Source: CAIMUS01 sp963708455 (lineage in GTDB: Bacteria > Pseudomonadota > Gammaproteobacteria > Competibacterales > Competibacteraceae). Taken from it: 64,000 nt of DNA. The DNA is taken from NCBI GenBank assembly GCA_963708455.1, contig CAVPSQ010000010.1:1674001-1738000 (forward strand). The letters are read 5' to 3'. The notes beneath the pieces are model-generated. The model worked only from the letters and a program-made list of their open reading frames with translations, was not told where the DNA came from and searched no databases. Position 1 is the stretch's first letter. The number at the start of each line of letters is the position of its first letter. This document shows positions 27,681 to 39,587 of this stretch, piece by piece. Position numbers and translations under genes: made by a program.

Positions 27681-29399
27681 TCAATCGAGAACCACATGCG
27701 GAGCGGTGAAACCCAGACCGGCCAGCCGGCCCTTCAAACGACTGGCTTCGACCGGATCGTTGAGCGGCCCGACACGCACCGTATGCAGGTTGTTCCTGCC
27801 CGGATCGATGCGCACCTGGTAGCCCAGGGTCTTAGCCAAACGCTTACGCACTTCTTCGGCATTGCCGATCTGGCTGAAAGCACCTACCTGTAGATATATC
27901 TGACCGGAGGCGTCAGCCGCCTGCGTCCCCGGCCGCTGTCCTTTGACTGAAGTCGCCGCCCGTTCCTTGATCGGCATCTTGTCGGCGGGTTTGGCGGACG
28001 CCAACACCAACTGACTATCCTTGCCCTTGGCGGCGACAATGTCAGCCTTGCTGGGCCTGGACGGGCGCGCATTCACCTTGACTTCCTCCGGCGCTGCCGC
28101 CGCCATACGCACGTTCTGAGCTTCCTTGGCTGGCTGAACCGGGGCTGGTTTAGCGCGGGTTACCGGCGGCTGGCGGACCGCGGCTTCACGCTGGATTTCA
28201 GCCGGCCGGGCAGGCGCTGCGGTAACCGCCGGCGCCGGATGTTGGAAGCGGCGCCAATCGGCTGGCGGCGCTGCCGGAGTCTCCACCCGCGCCGTTGCAG
28301 TAGCTACAGGGGCGAGCACAGCCAGCTGCACGCTATGCTCGGCCGGGCGGACGGGAGCCGTGGGCCGGAGTGTCGGAGCGGTCGTCAGAACCGGCGCGGC
28401 GACCGCGTTCTGCAGCGGCCGGTCTGGCACCGGAATCGGACTGCTACCGGTATCGGCCAACTGGCTGGAGGCGGCGAAAGCTTCCCGCCCGTCCGGGATC
28501 GCCGGCCGGGCCGCAGCAGCAGTCACCACCGGGGACGGCGGCGCAACCGAGGCCGCCCTAACCGGGTCAGCCAGGGCGCTGTTGAAGCTGGTGTTGACCC
28601 TGAGCGGAGCGGCCGGGACAGCCCGGCGCTCTGAGTTAAGCAATTGATTGGCAGAAGAAAATGACTCCCGTTCCACCAGCGTCGGCGAACCGCTCGGCAG
28701 CGACGCAGCCGGCGCGACAGCCGGCCGGCTGTTGGCCGCCACCGGCGTCGGACGCGGCGCGGTTCTGGCTGGCTGGGTAAAGGCATAGGCCGGCCGGTTG
28801 GCGGCGGCGGCGCCCTGGCCGGTTTTCGCGAGTCTGGTATCGGGTTGGAATCCGGGCAGGTATTGATACGGCGCCAGCGCCTCAACCTCCACATAGGCCG
28901 TTCCCTGTTGCAGCATATCCAGCTTGGCAGCGGCACCGTAGGACAGATCGATCACACGGTCGCCGACAAAGGGGCCGCGGTCGTCGACTTTGACTATTAT
29001 GCTGCGGCCGTTGCTCAGATCGAGTGACCCGGGCATAGGTGGGGATCGGCAGGTTCTTGTGCGCGGCCGACACGCCGTACATGTTGTAGCGGTCACCGCT
29101 GGAGGTCTTTCTGCCATGAAAGCCGGGACCGTACCAGGAGGCAAGGCCGCGCTGACGGTAGCCAGCGCTGCTGCCCATCACGTAATAGCGCTTACCGAAC
29201 ACCACATAGGATGGGGAATTGCCGGTGCGGCTGGGGAGCTCCCGTCTGGGTGTTATCTGCCCGCCGCCGGGCTGGACGCCGACGGTGGTGTCGGTAGAAC
29301 CCCGTTCTCCTGAGAACGCGGCGGCGCTGTGCTGCAACCGGCGAATACACCGATTACCAGGGTTCCCAACAGCGCGTTTCTAACAGCTTTTGCTTGCAT
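27681..29399 (-). CDS. rlpA: RlpA septal-ring/lytic transglycosylase lipoprotein with SPOR domain, two frameshifts
   Basis: RlpA cuts glycan strands that lack stem peptides. The start MQAKAVRNALLGTLVIGVFAGCS is a lipoprotein signal with lipobox Cys; an ATG three bases earlier is possible. The first frame ends at 29253. The double-psi barrel follows in a second frame (RGLASWYGPGFHGRKTSSGDRYNMYGVSAAHKNLPIPTYARVT), then a third frame continues with DLSNGRSIIVKVDDRGPF to a long Pro/Ala-rich linker and a C-terminal SPOR domain (YLQVGAFSQIGNAEEVRKRL). The shifts lie near 29255-29270 and 29022-29030; at the second, CACTCGAT in place of CACCGAT would explain it. Either a recent pseudogene or sequence error. 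Confidence 0.85.
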
Positions 29400-29466
29400 C
29401 ATTCCCCCTCTATTCACCACGATTGCAACTCTTCGTTGCAAAGGCCTACAGGAATATCGCTCATGC

Positions 29467-30543
29467 CTACCCGTTTTCCCTGATGGTTCGACTGAGTTGA
29501 TAGACAGCCATGGCATAAAGCGGGCTTTGATTATAACGCGTGATTACATAGAAATTGTCAAACCCAAGCCAATATTCTGGACTATAACTCCCATCGAATT
29601 CCAGGAGTATCGCTTTCTGTTCATCGCTGACGGCGCTGGACGGGATGACGCCCCGCTGCCGGAAACTGGCCACGGTGCGCGCGGGCGGCTGCGCTTTACG
29701 GCTGACCAGGTCGCCATAGTACGCGCCCCCCACGGCGGCGCGCACGGTGACCGGTTCGCCGCGCTGCCAGCGGTGCTTGCTTAAATAGTTGGCTACACTG
29801 CCGATGGCGTCCACCGGGTTAGTCCATAAATTCCGCTGGCCATCGCCGTCGAAATCGACGGCGTAGTTCAAATAGCTGCCGGGCATGAACTGCCCCAGTC
29901 CCATGGCGCCGGCATAGGAGCCTTTTACGGCCATGGGATCGATGCCTTCCTCGCGGGTCAGCAGCAGGTAATTTTCCAGTTCCTTGCGGAAATAGGGGGC
30001 ACGGCGAGGATAGTCGAAAGCCAGCGTGGCCAGGGCTTCCAGGACATTGTATTTGCCGGTGTTCTTACCGTAGGAGGTCTCCACCCCGATGATCGCGACG
30101 ACGATTTCGGCCGGCACGCCGTAAACCTGTTCGGCACGCACCAGCGCCTGCCGATGGGTTTGCCAGAACTGCACGCCACCCTGCACCCGTTGCGGAGTCA
30201 GGAAGATTTGGCGGTAGGCGTACCAGGGTTTGGCTTCGGCGGGACGGTTCATCGCTTGGATGATGGAGGGCTGGGTGCGGGCCCGGCTGAAGGTGGCGTA
30301 CAACTGGTTGCTGTCGAAACCGCGGCGGGCGACCAGGTCGCGGATGAACGCCTGCACCTCGGCACGCTCCGCCAGGGGACCGCCACTGGGCGCGACCGGC
30401 GGCGCGCTCGGCGCCGCCGGCGTGGCGGGCACCGGCTGGGATGGTTCCGTACCGGCACGCTGGTCGACTGGCGCCGGTCGCTGCGGCGCGCTGCTGCAGG
30501 CGCCAAGCGCCAGCAGGGTGAGCATCACGGAAAGTTTTTTCAT
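29467..30543 (-). CDS. mltB: lytic murein transglycosylase B
   Basis: 358 residues. A lipoprotein signal (MKKLSVMLTLLALGACSS) precedes a Pro/Ala-rich stretch and the GH103 catalytic domain. The catalytic Glu is in IIGVETSYGKNTGKYNVLEALATLAFDYPRR. The family signature GSYAGAMGLGQFMPGSYLNYAVDFDGDG is clear, as is the Ca-binding-like segment DGDGQRNLW. It cleaves murein to 1,6-anhydro products at the inner face of the outer membrane. It lies 33 bases after rodA and 67 bases before rlpA. Confidence 0.95.
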   Translation of the reverse strand: MKKLSVMLTLLALGACSSAPQRPAPVDQRAGTEPSQPVPATPAAPSAPPVAPSGGPLAERAEVQAFIRDLVARRGFDSNQLYATFSRARTQPSIIQAMNRPAEAKPWYAYRQIFLTPQRVQGGVQFWQTHRQALVRAEQVYGVPAEIVVAIIGVETSYGKNTGKYNVLEALATLAFDYPRRAPYFRKELENYLLLTREEGIDPMAVKGSYAGAMGLGQFMPGSYLNYAVDFDGDGQRNLWTNPVDAIGSVANYLSKHRWQRGEPVTVRAAVGGAYYGDLVSRKAQPPARTVASFRQRGVIPSSAVSDEQKAILLEFDGSYSPEYWLGFDNFYVITRYNQSPLYAMAVYQLSRTIRENG

Positions 30544-30576
30544 AGATCCTTACTGCTGCCTTGGTAAAGCGGTTGT

Positions 30577-31713
30577 TCAATAAAGCGTGACTTTGCGCCG
30601 CGCAGAGATGTTCATCAGCATACCGAATCCCGCCATGATCGTCACCAACGATGAGCCGCCGTAGCTGATCAGGGGCAGGGGCAGCCCCACTACCGGCAAC
30701 AGGCCACACACCATCCCGGCGTTGACGAATACGTAGACGAAAAAAGTCAGCGCCAGGCTGCCCACCAGCAGCCGCTCGTAGGTGGTCGGCGCCTGCACTG
30801 CCATGTACAGACAGCGGGCGATGATGAAGAAATACAGCGCCAACAGGGCACACAGGCCCAGCAGTCCGAATTCCTCCGCATAGACAGCCAGGATGAAATC
30901 GGTAGCGCTTTCGGGTAGAAAATCAAGATGGGCCTGGGTGCTGTTCAGCCAGCCTTTGCCGTACAGCCCGCCGGAGCCGATGGCGATCTGCGACTGGATG
31001 ATGTGATAGCCCGACCCCAACGGATCGGACTGCGGATCGAGAAAGGTCCAGATGCGCTGACGCTGATAGTCGTGCAGGCCAAAGCGCCAGACCAAGGGCA
31101 GCCCGGCGGCCAGCGCGCCGCCCAGTCCCACAATAATCGTCCAGCTCAGGCCGCCGAGGAACAGCGCGAAGACCCCGGCACAGCCCACCAGCAGGGCGGT
31201 GCCCAGATCGGGTTGCCGGGCGATCAGCAGCACGGGCGCCAGCACGATCAGGACGCCGACCGCGAGCGCGCCGAGGCGCGGCGGCAACGGGCGGTCGGCG
31301 AAATGCCAGGCCAGCATCATGGGCACGGCCAGCCGCATGATCTCCGACGGCTGAAAACGTAACAGACCCAGATCCAGCCAGCGGCGCGCGCCTTTGGATA
31401 CATCGCCTATCAGCAGCACGCCAATGAGCAGCACCAGTCCGCCGCCGTACAACCAGGGAGTCCACTGACGCAGGTGGCGGGACGGGATCTGCGCCAGACC
31501 GGCCAGAATCAGGAAGCCCAATGCCAGCCGCCACGCCTGCCGCAGCACCAGCTCCAGGTCCGCCCGACCGGCGCTGTAGAGGATGGTCAGCCCCAGGCCC
31601 GCCACGATCAGCAAGGCGAACAGCAGCGGCGCATCCAGGTGGTGGCGCTCCAGCAGGCCGCGTTCGTCGGCTGCCTGGACAGCCCCCAGGGGGTCGGACC
31701 AGGCCGCTTTCAT
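30577..31713 (-). CDS. rodA: RodA, SEDS-family peptidoglycan glycosyltransferase
   Basis: 378 residues with about ten transmembrane segments. It polymerises lipid II in the elongasome as partner of PBP2. Family motifs: GSGGLYGKGWLNSTQAHLDFLPESATDFILAVYAEEFG, containing the conserved Asp, and VGLPLPLISYGGSS near the C-terminus. It overlaps mrdA by four bases, the usual pairing that distinguishes RodA from FtsW. Confidence 0.96.
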   Translation of the reverse strand: MKAAWSDPLGAVQAADERGLLERHHLDAPLLFALLIVAGLGLTILYSAGRADLELVLRQAWRLALGFLILAGLAQIPSRHLRQWTPWLYGGGLVLLIGVLLIGDVSKGARRWLDLGLLRFQPSEIMRLAVPMMLAWHFADRPLPPRLGALAVGVLIVLAPVLLIARQPDLGTALLVGCAGVFALFLGGLSWTIIVGLGGALAAGLPLVWRFGLHDYQRQRIWTFLDPQSDPLGSGYHIIQSQIAIGSGGLYGKGWLNSTQAHLDFLPESATDFILAVYAEEFGLLGLCALLALYFFIIARCLYMAVQAPTTYERLLVGSLALTFFVYVFVNAGMVCGLLPVVGLPLPLISYGGSSLVTIMAGFGMLMNISARRKVTLY

Positions 31714-33572
31714 GGGTTATTATTCAGCAGGTAAGCATCCAGCACCTGGCGGGCGATCGGTGCCGCCGTGGCACTGCCGCCGCCGCCGTGTTCGGCGATG
31801 ACGGCGATCGCGATGCGGGGGTCCTCCGCCGGCGCGAAGGCGATGAACAGGGCATGATCATGCAGGTTCTTGGCCAGCCGCTTGGCGTTGTACTTCTGAT
31901 TGCGATCCAGTGAGAACACCTGCGCCGTGCCGGTTTTGCCGGCGATGGTGTAGGGCGCTCCGCCGATTTTGGCGGCCGTGCCCCCTTTGACGACGTGGAT
32001 CATGCCGGCGATCACCGCATCCCAGTGGCGCCCCTCCTTGATCGGCAGTGGCGGCAGAACGCGGGGCACTTCCGGCTGGACAGCGTCGCTGCTCTGTTCC
32101 TGGGTGGCATGCAGCAGGCGCGGCTGGAAATGCCGGCCATGCTGCGCCAGCGTGGCGGTCGCGCTGGCCAGTTGCAAAGGCGTGGTCTGCATATAGCCCT
32201 GGCCAATGCCGATATTCAGGGTTTCGCCGCCGTACCACGGCTGTTTAAAGCGGGTTTGCTTCCACTGCTGCGACGGCATCAAGCCGGGGTTTTCCGCGGT
32301 CAGATCGACCCCGGTCTTTTCTCCCAGGCTGAACAAGGTCAGATAATCGTGCAGGCGGTCTATCCCCAGCAGTCTGGCGACATTGTAGAAATAGACATCG
32401 CAGGATTGGCTGATACCCCGGTCCAGGCTGACGCCGCCATGACCGCTGTGTTTCCAGCAGCGGAACAGATGCGCTTCTCCCGCCAGATGATAGGCGCCAC
32501 CGCAGTTGAAGGCGGTGCGGCTGGTGATGACGCCGTTTTCCAGGGCGGCCAGCGCCACAAACGGCTTGATGGTGGAGCCGGGCGGATAGATGCCGCGCAG
32601 GGCGCGGTTGTAGAGCGGCCGGTCGGGCGATGTGCTGAGCGCCTTATAGCGGGCGCTGTCGATGCCATTGACGAAAGGGTTGGGATCGTAGACCGGCATG
32701 CTGACCAGCGCCAGGATTTCACCGTTGCGGGGATCGAGGGCGACCAGAGCGCCGTTGTGGCCCGCCAGCGCCTGCTCCGCCAGTGCCTGGAGGCGGATAT
32801 CGAGGCTGAGATAAATGTTCTTGCCGGGCGTCGGCGGCACCTGTTGCAACAGGCGCAGGGTCCGTCCCTGAGCGTTGGTTTCCACCTGCTGATAGCCAGC
32901 CTGGCCGCGCAGCAGCGCTTCGTAGGAGCGCTCCACCCCGGCCTTGCCGATGTGGGTGATGCCGGCGTACTGGGCAGAGTCGATGCGTTGCAGTTCGGCT
33001 TCATCGATGCGGCCGACGTAGCCGATGGCATGGACCGCCTGGGAACCCAGCGGATAATACCGGTTTAGATCCGCCATGATGTCCACGCCAGGAAAGCGAT
33101 ACAGATCGACGGCCAGGCGGGCGACTTCCTCATCGCTCAGATTGAAGCGCAACGGCACGCCGCTATTGGGCGGACTGCGCCGGACCAGCCGCTGGAAGCG
33201 CGCCAGATCCTGGTCGCTCAGCGCGATGCGCTGTTGCAACTGCGCCAGCATGGTGTCCAGGTCTCCGGCATCGGCGGGGGTGACTTCCAGATGGCGCGAG
33301 GACAGGTTATCGGCCAGCAGTACGCCGTTGCGGTCGAAAATGCGGCCCCGCGTGGGCGGCAGCGGTTTCAGCCTGACCCGGTTGTTGTCGGACAGGCTGG
33401 CGAAGCGCTCGTGGTTGATAACCTGCAGATAGGCCATGCGGCCGGTCAGCGCCAGCATGCCACCCAGCACCAGCACCAGGGCGAACAGGGCGCGCCGGTA
33501 AAACAGCCGCTTCTCGGCCACCGGGTCTTTCAGCCGGGTTCCGGTGGCGACGGGCTGGCGCAGCCGATGCAT
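31710..33572 (-). CDS. mrdA: penicillin-binding protein 2
   Basis: 620 residues. A single N-terminal membrane helix (RRALFALVLVLGGMLALTGRMAYLQV) is followed by the PBP dimerisation domain (LPPTRGRIFDRNGVLLADN) and the transpeptidase domain. Active-site motifs: STIKPFVALAALE, SQSCDVYFYN and KTGTAQVF. It cross-links new wall strands made by RodA. Gene spacing to mreD is three bases. No damage seen. Confidence 0.97.
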   Translation of the reverse strand: MHRLRQPVATGTRLKDPVAEKRLFYRRALFALVLVLGGMLALTGRMAYLQVINHERFASLSDNNRVRLKPLPPTRGRIFDRNGVLLADNLSSRHLEVTPADAGDLDTMLAQLQQRIALSDQDLARFQRLVRRSPPNSGVPLRFNLSDEEVARLAVDLYRFPGVDIMADLNRYYPLGSQAVHAIGYVGRIDEAELQRIDSAQYAGITHIGKAGVERSYEALLRGQAGYQQVETNAQGRTLRLLQQVPPTPGKNIYLSLDIRLQALAEQALAGHNGALVALDPRNGEILALVSMPVYDPNPFVNGIDSARYKALSTSPDRPLYNRALRGIYPPGSTIKPFVALAALENGVITSRTAFNCGGAYHLAGEAHLFRCWKHSGHGGVSLDRGISQSCDVYFYNVARLLGIDRLHDYLTLFSLGEKTGVDLTAENPGLMPSQQWKQTRFKQPWYGGETLNIGIGQGYMQTTPLQLASATATLAQHGRHFQPRLLHATQEQSSDAVQPEVPRVLPPLPIKEGRHWDAVIAGMIHVVKGGTAAKIGGAPYTIAGKTGTAQVFSLDRNQKYNAKRLAKNLHDHALFIAFAPAEDPRIAIAVIAEHGGGGSATAAPIARQVLDAYLLNNNP

Positions 33573-33575
33573 CGG

Positions 33576-34061
33576 CTACACCACCTGAAAGCGCCGGCTC
33601 AGGTCGCCCAGCACGATGGTTATCCAGGGCCACAGCAGCATCCCGCTGACCGCCGGCGCCAGATACCACAGGTCGCGTGGCGGATAACCGCTGATGCCGT
33701 CCACCCAGAATACCAGCACCTGATTGATGAACAGCAGTCCCAGCACGGCCAGCGACTGTTGCCACAGGGGGAACAACCGCAGGCGGCGGTGTGTCTTCAA
33801 GGTAATGAAGGCCACGATCACCAGCGCCAGAGCGTGCTGACCGAGCAAGGCGCCGTGGGAGACGTCCAGCAGCAGGCCCAGTACCCAGGCGCTCCCCATG
33901 CCCACTCGCGGCGACAGGAACAGGCACCAGTAAACCAGCGCCAGGCACACCCAGTCAGGCTGCAATACGGCGATCCGGGGCGGCAGCGGCATACTGTTCA
34001 AGACCAGCGCGAGTACCAAGCTGCCCACGATCAGCCAGCCACCCGCATGACGGGTCCTCAT
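33576..34061 (-). CDS. mreD: rod shape-determining protein MreD
   Basis: 161 residues, strongly hydrophobic with five or six transmembrane helices. The stretch LQPDWVCLALVYWCLFLSPRVGMGSAWVLGLLLDVSHGALLGQHALALV is typical of gammaproteobacterial MreD. It is a membrane partner of MreC in the elongasome. The start overlaps the mreC stop by four bases. Confidence 0.95.
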   Translation of the reverse strand: MRTRHAGGWLIVGSLVLALVLNSMPLPPRIAVLQPDWVCLALVYWCLFLSPRVGMGSAWVLGLLLDVSHGALLGQHALALVIVAFITLKTHRRLRLFPLWQQSLAVLGLLFINQVLVFWVDGISGYPPRDLWYLAPAVSGMLLWPWITIVLGDLSRRFQVV

Positions 34062-34954
34062 GGCGGGCCGGCCATGCGGGGAGTGGCGGGAGCGGGCGGC
34101 GGCGGCGGAGCGCCGGGTTCGCTGACCAGCACCAGCGTTTCGCGCACGCGGTCCAACTGAGCAATGGGTTTGGCACTGATCCGGGCGAAGGGGCGGGTCG
34201 GGTCAAAGCTCACCTGAGTCACCGTCGCCACCGGATAACCGCGGGGAAAGCGGCCGTCCAGCCCGGAGGTAACCAGGACGTCGCCCACCCGAACGTCTTC
34301 ATTGTTGAGGATATGGGACAGTTCCAGCGCCTGGAAATTGCCGGTGCCCATCGCCAGGGTGCGCAGGCCGTTACGCACGATCTGCACGGGCAGAGCGTGG
34401 TTGGGGTCGGTGATCAGGATGGCCCGCGCGGTAAAGGCGTTGGCCTCGATGATCTGGCCGATAACGCCGTGCTGGTCCAGCAGCGGTTGTCCTATCCGGA
34501 CGCCCTGCTGCGTGCCCCGGTTGAGCAGAATCTGATGGCGGTAGGGATCGAATTCGATCTGCAGCAATTCCGCGATCAGAAAGCGTTCGCCCTGGTTGAC
34601 CGAGGATTCCAGCAAAGTCCGCAGGCGGCGGTTTTCCGCCTCCAGCGCCGTCAGCTTCTGCAGTTCGACGTTGATGAATACCTGCTTGCGGTGCAGTTCG
34701 GCGTTCTCGGCCAGCAGCGCCTCGCGGCTGGCCAGATTGGCCGTCAGCCAATCCCAGGTTTTGACAGGCGTCTGGACGGCATACTGCAACGGATAAATCA
34801 AAGTGGCCAGCACGTTACGCACAGCCTCCATCTGATGGTAGCGGTGGTCGGCCAGCATGGTCGCAATGGCCAGCAGCACGAACACCAGCAGACGGACGTT
34901 GTTGACTGTCTCGACGAACAACGGCCGGCGATGATCGGATTTAAGTATGCTCAA
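34058..34954 (-). CDS. mreC: rod shape-determining protein MreC
   Basis: 298 residues. One N-terminal membrane helix (NVRLLVFVLLAIATMLADHRYHQM), a coiled-coil region (ENAELHRKQVFINVELQKLTALEAENRRLRTLLE), then the beta-rich periplasmic domain with LNRGTQQGVRIGQPLLDQHGVIGQI and VRVGDVLVTSGLDGRFPRGYPVATV. It links MreB to PBP2. The C-terminus is Pro-rich (PGAPPPPPAPATP). It follows mreB by 63 bases. Confidence 0.96.
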   Translation of the reverse strand: MSILKSDHRRPLFVETVNNVRLLVFVLLAIATMLADHRYHQMEAVRNVLATLIYPLQYAVQTPVKTWDWLTANLASREALLAENAELHRKQVFINVELQKLTALEAENRRLRTLLESSVNQGERFLIAELLQIEFDPYRHQILLNRGTQQGVRIGQPLLDQHGVIGQIIEANAFTARAILITDPNHALPVQIVRNGLRTLAMGTGNFQALELSHILNNEDVRVGDVLVTSGLDGRFPRGYPVATVTQVSFDPTRPFARISAKPIAQLDRVRETLVLVSEPGAPPPPPAPATPRMAGPP

Positions 34955-35017
34955 GCCTATACCTGCTGCAGATCGTCCAGCAATCGGGTTCTACCCTAAA
35001 ATCTTTTTCCAAGCCGT

Positions 35018-36067
35018 TCATTCCAGCGCGAAGGTCTGGGGACCCAGCTGGTCGATCAACTCCAGTACTCGGCCACCCCCGCGCGCCACGCAGGTTAGCG
35101 GATCCTCAGCCACGGTGGCATTCAAACCGGTTTCTTCCATGATTAATTGGTCGATGCCCCGCAACAGCGCACCGCCGCCAGTCAGTACGATGCCGCGCTC
35201 GGCTACGTCTCCGGCCAACTCGGGCGGGGTAGCTTCCAGCGCCATGCGGATGGCATCGACGATGCCACCCAAAGGCTCCTGCAGAGCTTCCAGAATTTCG
35301 TTGCTGTTGAGAATGAAACCGCGCGGCACGCCTTCAGCCAGATTGCGCCCCTTGATGGCGATTTCCAGCACTTCTTCAGAGGGAAAGGCGGTGCCGATCT
35401 CCAGTTTGATGCGTTCGGCGGTAGGTTCGCCGATCAGCACACCGCAAGAGCGTCGCACATAGTTGATGATGCTTTCGTCGAAACGGTCGCCACCCACCCG
35501 CACCGAGGCGGAATAGACGATGCCATTCAAGGACAGCACCGCCACTTCCGAAGTGCCGCCGCCGATGTCCAGCACCATCGAACCGCGTGCCTGGTCCACC
35601 GGCATGCCGGCGCCGATGGCGGCTGCCAGCGGCTCCTGGATCAGGTAGACCTCGCGCGCCCCGGCGTTGTAGGCGGAATCCCGGATTGCCCGGCGCTCTA
35701 CCTGGGTAGAGCCGGAGGGCACCCCGATCAGCACGCGCGGGCTGGGACTGAAATGCAACCAGCGGCGCGCATGCACCTGCTTGATGAAATACTGCAACAT
35801 CTTCTCGGTCACGTTGAAATCGGCGATCACCCCGTCCTTGAGCGGACGCACCGTGGTCAGATTGCCGGGGGTGCGGCCGAGCATGCGTTTGGCGTCGCCG
35901 CCGACCGCAGCGATGCGCGGTCGGCCGCCGCCGGGGTCCTGATAGATGGCGACGATAGAGGGCTCGTTCAGCACGACGCCTTCGTTGCGCACATAAATCA
36001 ATGTATTGGCGGTACCGAGATCGATGGAGAGATCGTTCGAGAACATACCGCGCAGTCGTTTAAACAT
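35018..36067 (-). CDS. mreB: rod shape-determining protein MreB (bacterial actin)
   Basis: 349 residues. The actin-fold phosphate loops are seen as DLSIDLGTANTLIYV and MVLDIGGGTSEVAVLSL, and the adenosine-binding motif as IVLTGGGALLRG. It forms membrane filaments that guide lateral wall growth. It is the first gene of the minus-strand train; the 114-base gap to gatC (36068-36181) must hold divergent promoters. Confidence 0.98.
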   Translation of the reverse strand: MFKRLRGMFSNDLSIDLGTANTLIYVRNEGVVLNEPSIVAIYQDPGGGRPRIAAVGGDAKRMLGRTPGNLTTVRPLKDGVIADFNVTEKMLQYFIKQVHARRWLHFSPSPRVLIGVPSGSTQVERRAIRDSAYNAGAREVYLIQEPLAAAIGAGMPVDQARGSMVLDIGGGTSEVAVLSLNGIVYSASVRVGGDRFDESIINYVRRSCGVLIGEPTAERIKLEIGTAFPSEEVLEIAIKGRNLAEGVPRGFILNSNEILEALQEPLGGIVDAIRMALEATPPELAGDVAERGIVLTGGGALLRGIDQLIMEETGLNATVAEDPLTCVARGGGRVLELIDQLGPQTFALE

Positions 36068-36181
36068 GAGTGATTTTCGGCATAGTTATTAAAACGGTCA
36101 ATCCTAGCAAGCGGTGGGGATTGGGAGCAAGGGTCTAAATGTGGTACGGTGTGCTCGTTTTTTGTTGCCGAGAGACAAACG

Positions 36182-36466
36182 ATGTTAGGACCTGCCGAAG
36201 TTGCCAAGATCGCCTACCTGGCGCGTCTGGCCATCAGTGAGGCGGATAGTGCCGGTTATGCCCGCAATCTGTCCAGCATTCTGGAACTGGTCGAACAGAT
36301 GAACGCCGTGGACACGACCGGCGTCGAACCGCTGGCGCACCCGCTGCAAATGGCGCAGCGGCTGCGTCCCGATGTGGTTGGCGAAGGCGATCAACGCGAG
36401 CTGTTCCAGTCTATCGCGCCCAGCGTCGCGGCGGGCTTTTATCTGGTTCCCCAGGTGATCGAATAG
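36182..36466 (+). CDS. gatC: Asp/Glu-tRNA(Asn/Gln) amidotransferase subunit C
   Basis: 94 residues from the ATG at 36182. The helix pair PAEVAKIAYLARLAISEAD and SSILELVEQMNAVDTTGVEPLAHP is the GatC signature. It stabilises the GatA-GatB complex. First gene of gatCAB, divergent from mreB; the upstream ATG at 36149 is not needed for homology. Confidence 0.95.
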   Translation: MLGPAEVAKIAYLARLAISEADSAGYARNLSSILELVEQMNAVDTTGVEPLAHPLQMAQRLRPDVVGEGDQRELFQSIAPSVAAGFYLVPQVIE

Positions 36467-36506
36467 TATCCCGCCGTCGCCCCTCATCGAAGTAGCCCGG
36501 ACAGTC

Positions 36507-37958
<1,452 letters not shown>

Positions 37959-38001
37959 GCGCCGGTGGTTTTTGTTTTGGTCAGCCAAAGGTTCAGTGTA
38001 T

Positions 38002-39439
38002 ATGGAATGGGAAACGGTCATCGGACTTGAAATCCACGCCCAGTTGTCCACGCGCAGCAAGATTTTTTCCGCCGCCGCCACGGCCTACGGCGCTGCCCCC
38101 AACACCCAGGCCTGCGCCATCGATCTGGGCCTGCCCGGCGTGCTGCCGGTGCTCAACCGGGAAGCGGCGCGGATGGCCGTCATGTTCGGCCTGGCCATCG
38201 AGGCGACCGTAGCGCGCCGCTCCGTGTTCGCCCGCAAGAATTATTTCTATCCGGATCTGCCCAAGGGCTACCAGATCAGTCAGTACGAGCTGCCCATCGT
38301 CCATCACGGCCGGCTCGGCATCGACCTGGAGGACGGTAGCAGCAAGGTAATCGGCATCACCCGCGCTCATCTGGAGGAGGATGCCGGTAAATCCCTGCAC
38401 GAGGATTTCCACGGCATGACCGGAGTGGATTTAAACCGCGCCGGCACGCCGCTGCTGGAAATCGTCTCCGAGCCGGACCTGCGCTCCTCCCGCGAAGCCA
38501 TCGCCTACATGAAAAAACTCCATACGCTGGTGCGCTATCTGGGGATCTGCGACGGCAATATGCAGGAGGGCTCGTTCCGCTGCGACGCTAACGTATCGGT
38601 GCGACCCCAAGGGCAGACGGCCTTCGGTACCCGCGCCGAGATCAAGAATCTGAATTCCTTCCGCTTCGTGGAGCGGGCCATCGAATTCGAAGTGCAGCGC
38701 CAGATCGAGCTGCTCGAAGACGGCGGGGTGGTAGCCCAGGAAACCCGCCTGTACGACCCGGACAAGGGCGAAACCCGCTCCATGCGCAGCAAGGAGGAAG
38801 CCAACGATTACCGCTACTTCCCCGATCCTGACCTGCTGCCGCTGCTGCTGGAGGACGCCTTTATCGAGGCGGCCCGCGCCGCCCTGCCGGAACTGCCGGA
38901 CGCCAAAAAACAGCGCTTCATGGAGCAGTACGAGGCTGAGCGCTTACGACGCCGGCGTGCTGACCGCCAGCCGCGAACTGGCGGATTACTACGAGGCGCT
39001 GGCGGCGGCACTGGGCAGCGAACCCAAGCTGTGCGCCAACTGGGTCATGGGCGATCTGGCCGCCGCGCTGAATAAAGCCGGCCTGGATATCACTCAGAGT
39101 CCGGTGAGCGCGGACCGGCTGGCGGGTCTGCTCCGACGCATTCAGGATCGGACCATCTCCGGCAAGATCGCCAAAGAGGTGTTCGAAGCCGTGTGGAGCG
39201 GCGCCGGCGACGCTGACGCCGTCATCAGCCAGCGCGGTCTGCAACAGATTACCGATACGGCCGCCATCGAACAGGCGATCGACGCGGTGTTGCAGGCGCA
39301 TCCGGAACAACTGGCGCAATACCGGGCCGGCAGGGACAAATTGCTGGGCTTTTTCGTCGGGCGGGTGATGCAAGCCACTCAGGGCAAAGCCAACCCGCAG
39401 CAGCTGAACGAGCTGCTGACGCGCAAGCTGAAGGGCTAG
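38002..39439 (+). CDS. gatB: Asp/Glu-tRNA(Asn/Gln) amidotransferase subunit B, one frameshift
   Basis: About 478 residues if corrected. GatB binds and phosphorylates the mischarged tRNA. The first frame runs MEWETVIGLEIHAQLSTRSKIFS through YPDLPKGYQISQYELPI and DFNRAGTPLLEI-like sequence to about 38935, then becomes Arg-rich nonsense and stops at 39075. The YqeY-like tail (LSAYDAGVLTASRELADYYEAL to the stop at 39439) is in the next frame. TACGAGGCTGAGC would read YELSAYDAG in one frame if one G of GG were absent. Because the complex is essential where it is used, a sequence error is the most likely cause. Start chosen at 38002. Confidence 0.93.
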
Positions 39440-39587
39440 CGTCCGGTGAGAGACGGCGACCGTCCGCAGCGGCATATCGGAGCCTGGAACCGTACTGTCA
39501 GGCCCGGCGTCACCTGGAGCGCCGCCATAGGCGGGTTCGTCGGCAGGCAGCCGACGGTTCTTCCCAGCGCCCACCACTGAGCCCGCG

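Noticed and set aside
38957..39439. A separate gene for the GatB tail
   Set aside because: It is the YqeY-like C-terminal part of GatB, separated only by a one-base shift.
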